Of a stretch of DNA of 64,000 bases, positions 45,975 through 54,588 are shown piece by piece (positions within the stretch are counted from its first letter, which is position 1; each line of letters opens with the position of its first letter). The translations under genes and the position numbers were made by a program. The stretch comes from Labrys sp. KNU-23. Its GTDB lineage: Bacteria > Pseudomonadota > Alphaproteobacteria > Rhizobiales > Labraceae. The stretch is taken from assembly GCF_008330945.1 (NCBI RefSeq), contig NZ_CP043488.1, positions 372,001 through 436,000 on the forward strand, in the 5' to 3' direction. The notes beneath the pieces are model-generated. The model was not told where the DNA came from, searched no databases, and saw only the letters and a program-made list of their open reading frames with translations.

Positions 45975-47273
45975 ATGACCATAAGGTCTCTTCTCCTCGG
46001 CGCTTCTGCCGGATTTGCTATCATCGGTGCGGCTCAGGCCGCCGATCTGCCCATGACCAAGGGCGAAGCCGTCGAGTATGTGAAGGTCTGCTCGGCCTTT
46101 GGTCCCGGCTTTTTCTACATCCCGGGTAGCGATACCTGCTTGAAGATCGGCGGCGAAATTCGTGCCGACTATCGCGCTTTTGCCGGTAACGGCTTCAGCC
46201 GTAACGACGACCGTTCGGCCTTCAACACCCAGGCCCGCATCTGGTTCGATGCCCGCACGGAGACCGACTGGGGTCTGCTGCGTTCCTACTTTCAGATCAA
46301 TGCCGACTCGCATCCGATCAGCAATCAGGGCCGCGGTGGCATCTATAACTCCAACCGTTTCACCATCGACAAGGCCTTCATCCAGTTCGGTGGCCTGACG
46401 GCGGGTTATGCCCATTCCTTCTTCGGTTTCTACGACAACGAATATGGCGATACCATCTGGGCGCCCTACTATGCAGAGCAGAACACGGTCAATTTGATCG
46501 CCTACACCGCTCAGTTCGGCGGGGGCTTCAGCGCCACGCTGTCGATCGAAGACGGTCGTGATCATCGCGTCGGCGGTACGAGCACGCCGGTTGATATCAA
46601 CGGGACGCTCTATGGTTACCGCGATGGCGGTCAGCAGATTCCCGATGTCGTCGCCCAGCTCCGTTGGGATCAATCCTGGGGCTCCATTGCCGTTCAGGCG
46701 GCGGGTCATCAGTCTCGTTCGGGGACCAATTACAGCATCGATACGAACGATGATGGTGTTGCTGATACGAACGTCGTCGTTCGGCGCAGCAACAAGTATG
46801 GCTATGCCGTCGGTGCCACCGGCCTGATCAAGATCCCCGCGATCGACAATGGTCACTTCATCGTGGAAGGCCAGTATGCGGATGGTGCGCTCGACTATCT
46901 GGGCGCAGGCGCCACTTGGGTTGCAAACTCCGATTCCTTCGTGAACAATCGTGGTCGGATTGACCGCGGCAAGGGCTGGTCGATCACGGCGGAACTCGGC
47001 GGCAATATCACCCCGGTTCTGGGCGCCAACCTCGTCGGTTCCTACATCGATACGCAGTATGATCACTATCTGGGCAACGGCCAATACGGCCTGAAGGAAT
47101 ACACGATCGCAGGTAACCTCACCTACACGATCGTCAAGGGCCTGACCGTTGCCGGTGAAGTGGCCTGGACCCATGGCAAGTTGGACAATGCCGTCATCGA
47201 GGATGGCGAGTTGAGCGGCCGCAGCAAGTACAATGTTTTGCAGGGCGGCATCCGGCTCAGGCGGACTTTCTGA
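45975..47273 (+). CDS. Outer-membrane porin of the rhizobial type
   Basis: This 432-residue protein has a GGAGG ribosome site, a signal peptide cut after AQA (residue ~23) and the mature opening ADLPMTKGEAVEYVKVCSAFG. Two cysteines in VCSAFGPGFFYIPGSDTCLKIGG mark the Porin_2 family of Rhizobiales. The rest is a 16-strand-type barrel with strands such as AGYAHSFFGFYDNEYGDT and LVGSYIDTQYDHYLG, ending in the classical C-terminal Phe (RRTF). It forms a general diffusion pore. A strong terminator follows at 47297. The long AT-rich leader suggests regulation at the RNA level. Confidence 0.95.
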   Translation: MTIRSLLLGASAGFAIIGAAQAADLPMTKGEAVEYVKVCSAFGPGFFYIPGSDTCLKIGGEIRADYRAFAGNGFSRNDDRSAFNTQARIWFDARTETDWGLLRSYFQINADSHPISNQGRGGIYNSNRFTIDKAFIQFGGLTAGYAHSFFGFYDNEYGDTIWAPYYAEQNTVNLIAYTAQFGGGFSATLSIEDGRDHRVGGTSTPVDINGTLYGYRDGGQQIPDVVAQLRWDQSWGSIAVQAAGHQSRSGTNYSIDTNDDGVADTNVVVRRSNKYGYAVGATGLIKIPAIDNGHFIVEGQYADGALDYLGAGATWVANSDSFVNNRGRIDRGKGWSITAELGGNITPVLGANLVGSYIDTQYDHYLGNGQYGLKEYTIAGNLTYTIVKGLTVAGEVAWTHGKLDNAVIEDGELSGRSKYNVLQGGIRLRRTF

Positions 47274-47296
47274 GTTTATTTGACGCTGCTCCGGTT

Positions 47297-47325
47297 GAAG
47301 GCCCAATGCAAATTGGGCCTTCTTC
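47297..47325 (+). terminator. Rho-independent terminator of the porin gene
   Basis: A perfect 11-bp stem, GAAGGCCCAAT (47297-47307) with ATTGGGCCTTC (47312-47322), has a four-base loop and a short TT tail, 24 bases past the porin stop. Confidence 0.8.
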
Positions 47326-47454
47326 ACGTTAATACTAAGATCATTCTCAATGTCTAATGATCTTATCTGAACATGACGTTAGGGTGTGTCTGATCTATTT
47401 AATGATATCGGTGTTGATTTAATCCCTGGCATAATGGAAGAACTTGTGTCTTAA

Positions 47455-47545
47455 TTGGAGTCTGGTTCGCGAGACCAGAAAACCATATCTGACTTCCAAA
47501 CTTTCTTTTCGAAATGGCCCGGCTTTGTCCGGGCCATTTTTTGTT
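47455..47545 (+). ncRNA. Candidate small RNA between porin and methyltransferase
   Basis: Between the porin terminator and a second terminator lie a hairpin (TCTGGT 47461-47466 with ACCAGA 47474-47479), an unpaired pyrimidine-rich linker (CTTCCAAACTTTCTTTTC) and the terminator stem. This is the usual layout of a trans-acting sRNA. The two terminators in a row mean that something starts between them, and no reading frame with a ribosome site is there. The 5' end is uncertain; it may lie as far up as about 47410. Confidence 0.5.
47512..47545 (+). terminator. Strong rho-independent terminator with U6
   Basis: A perfect 10-bp stem AATGGCCCGG (47513-47522) with CCGGGCCATT (47529-47538), six-base loop and a run of six T. 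It ends the candidate sRNA. Confidence 0.9.
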
Positions 47546-47982
47546 CAGGGAAAGCGCAACCGTGAAACATGCCGATTATTTGTGAACTCGGCTCGATGCA
47601 TCTGGCGCGAAAACTCTCAATCTGCCGACCCGATCTCCATGCGATGGCGTCAGCATGTCTCGGGACCCCTTGCGTCGACGGAGTTCTCTCTGGCTGAGGT
47701 CATCGACAAGGCCGCCGACCGCTTTTGTGGTCTGCGACGAGGTTCTCCTCGATAGCGTGGCGGTACGGCTGCAGTTCGGTCGGGCATTCCGGATTGGCGT
47801 CGGAAGCCGTCGCGCATCCTCTCGGTCGCTACGGGGCTCCACGACGGAATGGGTCAGCGATCTGGGAGATCGGGCAAAGGAATTTTCAGGCCCGAAATCA
47901 ACGGACCTTGGCCGCAAAGCTCTTGATTTTTGCAACCTTACGAAAATCAGCTGTTAAAGTCGTCGCACAAAAGGGGAGGGGC
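47546..47982. other. Gap before the methyltransferase gene
   Basis: The frame of the methyltransferase is open to 47725, but the residues before 47983 are not protein-like and the good ribosome site is at 47975. No other gene is seen. Confidence 0.4.
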
Positions 47983-48735
47983 ATGAAATATCACTTTGAC
48001 CCGCTTCGATCATTTTCTGAAAGTCATATGCTCATTGGCAAGGCTTTGGACCTATCCCCTGAGGCCATCGTCATAAGCGAGCGCACGCTCCGCCGGGTTG
48101 CGCATGAAAGACTGGCTGGATTTCGCCAACACTACCGCGAGCAACTGAGTTCCTTCGATCCGGCCAGCCAATACAAGTTCGCAGAGCTTCCGGTGTGGAC
48201 GGCGAGCATGGCCCAAATTGCCCTTGCACTCGGATTGCACGCATCCGGTTCTCTTTCTGTATTGGACATCGGTATGGGGGGAGGCGCTTTTTCGGCCATT
48301 CTCGAGACGCTCGAACATCGGGTCGTGGGTACTGATATCGAGAACCCCTGGTACCGGGATCTGTGCCATCTGCTGGATGTCAAACGCGTGATATGTCCGG
48401 TCGAACCATTCACGCCCTATCGAATCCACGGCGCTCCCTTCGACCTTATCACGATCCTCAGGCCGACCTTTCACCGGAAGACAGTGGTTGGTGGCAGGCA
48501 TTATTGGGGTGAGGCAGAATGGCGTTTCTTGTTGTTCGACCTGATCCGAAACAACCTGTCGAAAGATGGAAAATTCTTCCTGATGATGCCGTACGATAAA
48601 GTGGGGAACCAGGAAGCCGGGCCATCTTTCCTGATGGAATGGTGCCAGAAGCGAGGAGCGAAACTTATCCGCGTTTCTGCCGGACGCGTGAATTCCATCT
48701 TGATCGAAGGCCCAGCCCTTTCAGCCTTTCGCTAG
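47983..48735 (+). CDS. SAM-dependent methyltransferase-like protein
   Basis: With the ATG at 47983 (GGGGAGGGG upstream) the protein has 250 residues. A helical N-terminal part of ~85 residues is followed by motif I SVLDIGMGGGAFSAIL (92-107), the acidic loop VVGTDIENPWY and the core strand FDLITILRPTFH. This is a class I methyltransferase without other domains. The N-terminal helical part is like that of methyltransferases acting on glycan or lipid precursors, but the substrate is unknown. It stands alone in the gap between the two polysaccharide loci. Confidence 0.75.
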   Translation: MKYHFDPLRSFSESHMLIGKALDLSPEAIVISERTLRRVAHERLAGFRQHYREQLSSFDPASQYKFAELPVWTASMAQIALALGLHASGSLSVLDIGMGGGAFSAILETLEHRVVGTDIENPWYRDLCHLLDVKRVICPVEPFTPYRIHGAPFDLITILRPTFHRKTVVGGRHYWGEAEWRFLLFDLIRNNLSKDGKFFLMMPYDKVGNQEAGPSFLMEWCQKRGAKLIRVSAGRVNSILIEGPALSAFR

Positions 48736-49256
48736 CCGATAATCGGAGACCGTCTGGATCATCCGACTTGTTAATGCCGGCGGCAGGCAGGTTGCCGCCC
48801 GTTATCATCGCAGTGCCCGCCTAGCCAGGGGCGTTCAAATCGGCCTTCTAAGCGCTTCTGCGGCTATCGAGGGGTATTGGCAACTCCCCAAAATGAGAAG
48901 GCTGTGGTTGCTGGCTCATTGCGGGGATGGCCGGCAGACGCGGGTCGCTGCCTGCCCTGAGCGAGTGTTGCCGGTACCCCTCCCTCCAGTCATGTTTCGG
49001 AGGGGCACTTAAACACCGGCGGCGTTTCGAAGATCGAACAAGACGTGCCAGAATCCCTGGGCGGCCCGGGAGCATCCGATACAGGCTCTCTTGAAGCCCA
49101 TCGCAACTGGTGTTCTGCGAACGTGATCGGCTGTCTATAAAGTTGTGCGACTGGAGGATGCCTTGATATGGGCCATAAAAATGAAGACGGGTCGATTGGG
49201 TCGGCCAAGTCCCTTTTCACAAGGCGGCACAGTCGAATCCACTCATCGCAAAACGT
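48736..49256. other. Intergenic, no confident gene
   Basis: GC-rich and without a convincing frame. A 7-bp hairpin (GGCGGCA ... TGCCGCC at about 48780-48800) shortly after the methyltransferase stop could act as a weak terminator. Confidence 0.3.
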
Positions 49257-49673
49257 CTATTTTCTGCGAGAGTCGCGACGATCGGTATTTCTCTGACCCA
49301 ATCCCATGGTTTTGGCCAGCTCAGAGCGGCGCTTGGCATAATTGGGCGCGACCATCGGGTAGTCATCGGGCAAGCCCCATTTCTCACGGTATTCAGCGGG
49401 CGTCATGCCATATTGAGCTTTCAAGTGACGCTTGAGCGATTTGAATTTACCGCCGTCCTCCAACGAGATTAGGAAGTCAGGAGTCACGGACTTGCGGATC
49501 GGCACCGCAGGACTCGGCTTTGGCGCGTCAACAGCAAATAGTGGCTCGCCACGTGCGAGACGATCAAGGGCCTGGTGGGTATCGGCAATCAGTCGCGACA
49601 AGTCATCTGTCGAAACGGAATTGTTGGTGACATAAGCGGAGACAATATCCGCGGTCAGTTCATTGATAGACAT
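49257..49673 (-). CDS. MucR/Ros-family transcriptional regulator lacking zinc ligands
   Basis: This 138-residue protein matches MucR/Ros in order and length: the N-terminal oligomerisation part (LTADIVSAYVTNNSVSTDDLSRLI), a variable linker and the DNA-binding domain with GGKFKSLKRHLKAQYGMTP, EYREKWGLPDDYPMVAPNYAKRRSELAK. In Ros the zinc finger uses C-x2-C and His residues. Here the positions read Ser70 and Asp73 instead of the two Cys, and Gln87/Tyr88 instead of the later His, with only His83 kept. Zinc-free members that still fold are known in Mesorhizobium. MucR proteins control exopolysaccharide genes, and this gene lies between two such loci. Confidence 0.9.
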   Translation of the reverse strand: MSINELTADIVSAYVTNNSVSTDDLSRLIADTHQALDRLARGEPLFAVDAPKPSPAVPIRKSVTPDFLISLEDGGKFKSLKRHLKAQYGMTPAEYREKWGLPDDYPMVAPNYAKRRSELAKTMGLGQRNTDRRDSRRK

Positions 49674-50085
49674 TACACAGACCGCTCTTGTTAAAATGAA
49701 GATATTTTAAGAATTAACGGATGATATTTGGCAAAATTAAGTCTTTATCTGATCAATTTTGTGTCATTCATTGTTGAGCGAGCCTCGGATTGCCACGACG
49801 GCGAGGCTGCAGTTGGGTAACGATCTCATTCGAGACGGGCGGGCCAGCCAACCACCGTCTTCGAATTGAAAGATCACCAGAGCGAAATCTTTCCCACTGG
49901 CAAATCTGAGCTCTCGAAGAGCTGGCAGGAGCGAGAAAGACACGCTGGACAAGATGCGTTTGATCGCTCGTCGTTGTTTCATTGCCGCGGTTATGATGCC
50001 GGCCGCCGTGATACGACCGAGCTGCATTGAAGATGGACGAGATAAGGAGCCGTGCGATCGCGTGCGTTGCCGCTGGGGCACGTCG
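49674..50085. other. Promoter region of mucR-like gene and gap
   Basis: The stretch 49690-49770 is AT-rich, as expected for a MucR-type promoter with repeated T-rich half sites. The rest shows only short frames. Confidence 0.35.
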
Positions 50086-50778
50086 TCATGGTATTCGGCT
50101 CAAGACCAGTGCGATATCGATCGGTACGCACATGCGCTGTGCCACATCCGAGCTTTGAGCCGAGTACAGGCGTTCCAGCGCATTGGATTGCTGCATGGGG
50201 CCCCCGGAGTGCAAGGTGAAAGTTTTTCCATGCCGGCGGGCGAGGGAGGGCAGGTCGATCAGATGACGTTCACACCATCTCTTCAAATTCGCTTCGAGTT
50301 GCTCGACATCTGCGGCGCGCATCGCCGTCGGGTTGGTAATCTCCAAGCCGGGCAAACGAAGGTCGTCATCCACGGCGATGGCGTCGTTCTCGATGGGAGG
50401 GCCATATGAATAGCTGATCCTTGGTTCGAGGCGAACAAAGATTGTCTGCCCTTGTGGCGCCTCCTGGGTGAATGCCAAGAGGAGTGGCTTGGGAAGCTCG
50501 CGCAAAAGGTAATGCTTGCGCCTTTTGTCTATCGCCTCAAAGGCGCGTCGCTCGTCACCTCTCAGTACCACTGCAATGAAGGACTGCACCTCAGGATCGC
50601 ATACCAGGCTGATGTTGTTGACGGATTCCACGACTTCGAAAAGAGTGCGCTTTTCAGCTGCCTGCGGCCAAACCCCCGCCTTGGACAGGCGCGCTCCAAG
50701 GACGGACAGCAAGAGTAGTTCGGCGCCAGGGGCGCGATAGTGGTCCCGAACGATCTGAAATATCCGATCCTCGATCAT
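50086..50778 (-). CDS. Unrecognised protein, possible LOTUS/OST-HTH-like N-terminal domain
   Basis: This 230-residue protein starts at ATG 50778 with GAGAGG upstream. Residues ~15-75 look like a winged helix of the OST-HTH/LOTUS type: LLLLSVLGARLSKAGVWPQ, then TLFEVVESVNNISLVCD and EVQSFIAVVLRG. The rest is alpha-beta with no known motif; a late segment reads WCERHLIDLPSLAR. No signal peptide or membrane helix. LOTUS domains bind RNA or other proteins. The fold assignment is tentative. It has no close operon partner. Confidence 0.6.
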   Translation of the reverse strand: MIEDRIFQIVRDHYRAPGAELLLLSVLGARLSKAGVWPQAAEKRTLFEVVESVNNISLVCDPEVQSFIAVVLRGDERRAFEAIDKRRKHYLLRELPKPLLLAFTQEAPQGQTIFVRLEPRISYSYGPPIENDAIAVDDDLRLPGLEITNPTAMRAADVEQLEANLKRWCERHLIDLPSLARRHGKTFTLHSGGPMQQSNALERLYSAQSSDVAQRMCVPIDIALVLSRIP

Positions 50779-50910
50779 TAGCCTCTCTTGCTGACTTATC
50801 CGGTACTCCGCCTGGGTCGGCTTACACCGTGGACAGTCCTGTCGGACAAATAGGTGAACATCGATGATCCCAACCTGGCAAATTCGTGATCCTTATCTGG
50901 CGTGTTGCCC

Positions 50911-51081
50911 CTATTGCCCGATCGTCGAGAGATTGGCGCCGGCGCTGACGATACCCACGCCGCCACCGATCATCTGCAGGAACCTGGCGAGATCGGTCGA
51001 GGGGGCGTTGGAGATATAGAACACGTGCTTATTGCGCGTCAGGAAAGGCTGCGACCACAAGAAGGAACCTGCATTCTTCAT
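50911..51081 (-). pseudogene. C-terminal fragment of a polysaccharide export (Wza-like) gene
   Basis: The 56-residue minus-strand reading from the ATG at 51081 to the TAG at 50911 reproduces the C-terminal end of Wza/KpsD-type export proteins: a W-x-Q-x-F-x-x-R-N-K-H-V-F-Y-I-S-N-A-P segment followed by LARFLQMIGGG. In full-length proteins this closes the last SLBB domain and the membrane-facing end. The preceding ~300 residues are missing and the sequence upstream is AT-rich and unrelated. It is probably what is left of an export gene of the second locus. Confidence 0.6.
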
Positions 51082-51142
51082 GTTGCCTGGTATTCTAGAA
51101 TAAGAAATTCATGATTTTGCCTTCCAGGAATAAGATGATTTA

Positions 51143-52339
51143 TTATGAATGTTTCCATCCATGAATGTATTCTTGCGTTCTTAGCAGCACCAGGCCGGAG
51201 CGCGGTTTGAGTTCAATCGAACCACTGATCGACTGGCCGAACATGTCGTGCCAGTTGCCGGGAGGCGGCTGAACAGTCGTGCTCTCGCTGCCGGAGAAGT
51301 TCACGATGACATAACCCTTTTGATAGTTGCGCCAAGCAAGCGTGCCTCGCAGTTGTGAGGCCTCGCTTGGTGCGCCAACCGGCGGGTCGAGATTGGGATA
51401 CGCCACCCAGCGACCACTATCCTTGTGCGACAGCACGGCGAGGTAGCTGCGATTGTTGCGGTTCACCAGGAAGCTGGCGACGATCCAGGACAATTCGGCA
51501 TTGTCCGGGGGCGTGGGTGAGGTCATGCACGTGTAATTGATCGAGACGAAGGCCCGGTTGCCGCGAGACTGAATAAGATCGCGTTTGAGGTGCCAGATAT
51601 TGTCGACTACACGATGATTGCAGCTATCGCTGAAACCACCCTCGTCGACCCAGATATCTGCCAGGTCGATCAGTGCCTTGGTCTGCGCGGGCTGGTATGG
51701 GTCAACCTTGGCATTCAGGGCGATCTGGCCGCCACGCTGGTGGATCTCCTTGGCGAACCAACCAATATAATCGAGCTTTTGCGCGGTATAGGCTGGATCA
51801 CGCGATTGTCCGCTGAAAAGCTGCACCCATTTGCCGTCGTGCCAAACGCCGCAGCGTTTATCGGTATTGGGCAGGGCGACATTGTCGAAGGCGATAGCCC
51901 GATACCCCTTGGCCAACGCTGGCTCGATATAGGTCTTCAGCAGATATTGCCGAACGTCAGGGTTGCTGGTGTCCAGCGGCGCATAGGCGCCCCATGCGTA
52001 AGTGTAGCCATAGGAGGGGGTCTGCCTGTCGCATTGGTATGTGATCCAGCTGGGTTGATTGGCCTTGTACCAATCAGCTGTGTGGGTTCGATTGAGATCG
52101 CGCTGATTGGGATAATAGAAGCTGTCGACCACGCTTGAAGAACGCAGGGGGGTTTTTGCCCCCCATACAAATCCGACATCGGGTAGATTGGTGGGCGACG
52201 CCATGCGATTATTGAAGATCTGGGCCTTGGGAATACGATCCATGACCTCAGGTGCAAGCTTATCTTGCTGTGCCAGGGCCGGAGAAATCACGATCAGGGA
52301 CAGAGCCACAATCGCGGTGGACTTGATCTTCCTCTTCAT
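51143..52339 (-). CDS. Secreted putative glycosidase (GHL15-like)
   Basis: From the ATG at 52339 (AGGAAG upstream) the protein has 398 residues with a signal peptide (IVALSLIVISPALAQ). The mature part resembles the hypothetical glycosidase family GHL15: an aromatic/Asp-rich start (FYYPNQRDLNRTHTADWY), YLLKTYIEPALAKGYRAIAFDN with a conserved Asp, and IWVDEGGFSD holding a Asp-Glu pair that could be catalytic. A C-terminal beta domain follows (GYVIVNFSGSES). It is the last minus-strand gene of the second locus and probably cuts or trims the polysaccharide in the periplasm or outside. A longer frame to 52612 overlaps the next gene and is rejected. Confidence 0.7.
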   Translation of the reverse strand: MKRKIKSTAIVALSLIVISPALAQQDKLAPEVMDRIPKAQIFNNRMASPTNLPDVGFVWGAKTPLRSSSVVDSFYYPNQRDLNRTHTADWYKANQPSWITYQCDRQTPSYGYTYAWGAYAPLDTSNPDVRQYLLKTYIEPALAKGYRAIAFDNVALPNTDKRCGVWHDGKWVQLFSGQSRDPAYTAQKLDYIGWFAKEIHQRGGQIALNAKVDPYQPAQTKALIDLADIWVDEGGFSDSCNHRVVDNIWHLKRDLIQSRGNRAFVSINYTCMTSPTPPDNAELSWIVASFLVNRNNRSYLAVLSHKDSGRWVAYPNLDPPVGAPSEASQLRGTLAWRNYQKGYVIVNFSGSESTTVQPPPGNWHDMFGQSISGSIELKPRSGLVLLRTQEYIHGWKHS

Positions 52340-52439
52340 CGTGGTTCTTCCTGATGTCTGTGCGCTGGATTTGGGCGTAACCCTGAAGCCTCCTTTTGGC
52401 TCGCCTTCGTACATCGGAAGGTCAATGTTGAGGAAGCCA

Positions 52440-54557
52440 TCATGACGAGGCAACCGCGCGGGTCTTGCGAAGCTGTTCGACCAGGAAGGCTGCAGAGGAC
52501 AGGGAGCGCCATTGCTCGGCGCGGCCGGCGCTCCTTTCCTGCTGTGTGCCCCGCTGCGAGGCGTCGTCGGCGAGCCGGCTGAGCGTTTCGAAGAGGCCAT
52601 TCTCGCCGTCATCGATCCAGACTGCGGCGTCGCCCAGGATGGCGCGTGCCACCGGGCCGTCGGATGCCACGATGGTCTTGCCGTGCAGGAGCGCGTCGAC
52701 GAGTTCGAACCGGGTCCGCTCGGTTCGGGATGTAGCAGCGAGGGTCGGGGTGACGAAGATGTCGATGGCCTTGTAGGCTTCGGCGATCGAGCCGACCTTG
52801 GGGCGGCCGGGGAAGAGCACGCGTTCGCCGTGGCCCCTATGGCTCAAGCGCTCATGCAGCTTGAGGAAGCGCGAGCCCACGCCGAAAACCGCCAGTCCAA
52901 CGTCGATCCCATTGGCCACGAGCATGTCGAAAGCATCGCCGAGGCCTTCCAGGTCGAGGTCCTCATAGGGATCGCCGACATAGCCGAGAACCAGCCGGTC
53001 CTTGAGAGCGGGGTCGCTGCGCCAGGCGGGTGTCTTCTCGTCCGCCTTGAAGGCAGGCGCGCTCTCGCCCAGCATCAGCAGCTTGGCCGGCGGTACCTGC
53101 CGGGCGGCCAGGGCTTCGGATGCGCCGGGCCAGCGGGTGAGCACGAGGCTGGCCTCCGCGATGAGAGCCTCGTCGGCCCGGCCAAGCAGCGCTGCCTTGT
53201 CGTTCGCCGAAGCGGTGTCGGTCCCCGCTGCCAGCCGCTGGCAATCGAGCACCAGGGCGGCGCCCGACATCCGGGCCGCGATGGCGGCTGGGTAGGCCGC
53301 CTCCAGATCGGTCGCCACTACGAGGATATCGGCTTCGAGCGTCCTGGCGGTCCGTCCCAATGCGACGCCGGCGTCGCGGGCATACTGATCGATGATGGCC
53401 GGTGCGGTCTCGATGGGGGCCATGCGGTGATAGGCGATGCCATCCACCATGTCCGGTCCGGATTTGCGGGAGGCTCCGGTATTGCGCACGGGATAGCCGG
53501 GCTGGGTCACCACGCGCACGGAGCAGCCATGCCTGGCCAGCTCCTGCGCCAGGGCATGCGTACGCATGCTGGTGGAGGACCAGTGATAGGGCAGGGACTG
53601 CGGCACATAGAGCAGGATGTTGAGGCGTGCTCCCGGTGCCTTGCGCGATACGGGCCTGGGCAAGCGGATGCCCTGGTCCTTGAAGCGCTCCAGCGCCATC
53701 AGTTCCTCGTAGCGGCGGGTCTCCGTCGCATTGAGGGCCGCGCCGGCGCGCAGGGCTTCCTGGAGAATGGCGCCGGCCTCGTCGATCGAGCCGGTATCCA
53801 TGAGCGTGAAGGCCAGGAGCTTGATCCGTCCCTCGTTCGGATCGGCTTCGGCGGCGGCTTTTGCGAGCGCGACGGCGGCGGCCGGATCGGCGGTTCGGGC
53901 TTGCTTGGCGAGATCGAGCAGCACGCGCGACAGCACGCTGCCGCGCGGGCGCTGATCCTGGATCCAGCGCTCGGCCGCGGCCAGGCCCTCCTTGTGCGCC
54001 TTGGCGAGGGCGATCTCGGACAGTTGCAGATATTCGGGGGCTGCGCCTGTCGGCACGAGATCGGCCGGCAGCGAGAGCGAATGGCGATAATCGCGATACC
54101 ACGCGGCGATGCGGGCCGGCAGGCGCATGCGGTCGCGCCAGCTCGAAAACCCGGTCATCATCACCTGGCCGAGCCGATAGGTATGGCTTTCGCGCAGCTT
54201 GGTGATGCGTTGCTCGGCATGCTTCCAGACACTGCGGGTGTCGAGCACGGCAAGTTCCGCGCTGCGCTTGGCTTCGCGATAGACGTCGAGGTCACGTTCC
54301 AGCTGCTGCAGCCGGGTGGAGAGTGCGACCTTGTCCTCGGCCAGCGAGCGCTCGGCCAGTTCGGCTTCGAGTTCCCGGATACGCCGTGTCGCGGCCTCCT
54401 CGCGATCGAACGAGGCCTGCAGTTCGAGGTCGGGAGAAGAAGCCTGCGGTACGGCAACGACCACAGGCTTGGTCTTGCGGGGGGCGGAGGCAGGGCCGGG
54501 CTTATTTGGCTTTGCCGGAGTGTCACCGCTCCGATGCAGTCCTGGGCCACCAGCCAT
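52440..54557 (-). CDS. Large glycosyltransferase with coiled-coil N terminus (GT4-like)
   Basis: This 705-residue protein starts at ATG 54557 (AAGGGGAA upstream). Residues ~45-125 form a coiled coil (EEAATRRIRELEAELAERS, STRLQQLERDLDVYREAK), then a TPR-like helical part (~170-290), and from about 320 a GT-B glycosyltransferase: LNILLYVPQSLPYHWSSTSM, LGYVGDPYEDLDLEGLGDAF, LFPGRPKVGSIAEAYKAIDIFVTP and RFELVDALLHGKTIVASDGP. The usual E-x7-E of GT4 is degenerate here. It lies 28 bases after a TPR protein on the same strand. Such fused proteins occur in capsule loci of Alphaproteobacteria. Confidence 0.75.
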   Translation of the reverse strand: MAGGPGLHRSGDTPAKPNKPGPASAPRKTKPVVVAVPQASSPDLELQASFDREEAATRRIRELEAELAERSLAEDKVALSTRLQQLERDLDVYREAKRSAELAVLDTRSVWKHAEQRITKLRESHTYRLGQVMMTGFSSWRDRMRLPARIAAWYRDYRHSLSLPADLVPTGAAPEYLQLSEIALAKAHKEGLAAAERWIQDQRPRGSVLSRVLLDLAKQARTADPAAAVALAKAAAEADPNEGRIKLLAFTLMDTGSIDEAGAILQEALRAGAALNATETRRYEELMALERFKDQGIRLPRPVSRKAPGARLNILLYVPQSLPYHWSSTSMRTHALAQELARHGCSVRVVTQPGYPVRNTGASRKSGPDMVDGIAYHRMAPIETAPAIIDQYARDAGVALGRTARTLEADILVVATDLEAAYPAAIAARMSGAALVLDCQRLAAGTDTASANDKAALLGRADEALIAEASLVLTRWPGASEALAARQVPPAKLLMLGESAPAFKADEKTPAWRSDPALKDRLVLGYVGDPYEDLDLEGLGDAFDMLVANGIDVGLAVFGVGSRFLKLHERLSHRGHGERVLFPGRPKVGSIAEAYKAIDIFVTPTLAATSRTERTRFELVDALLHGKTIVASDGPVARAILGDAAVWIDDGENGLFETLSRLADDASQRGTQQERSAGRAEQWRSLSSAAFLVEQLRKTRAVASS

Positions 54558-54588
54558 CACGTTCCCCTTTACCTACGACTCTTGCGGA

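Noticed and set aside
45942..47327. 461-residue minus-strand frame opposite the porin
   Set aside because: The plus strand has signal peptide, RBS, terminator and C-terminal Phe of a porin.
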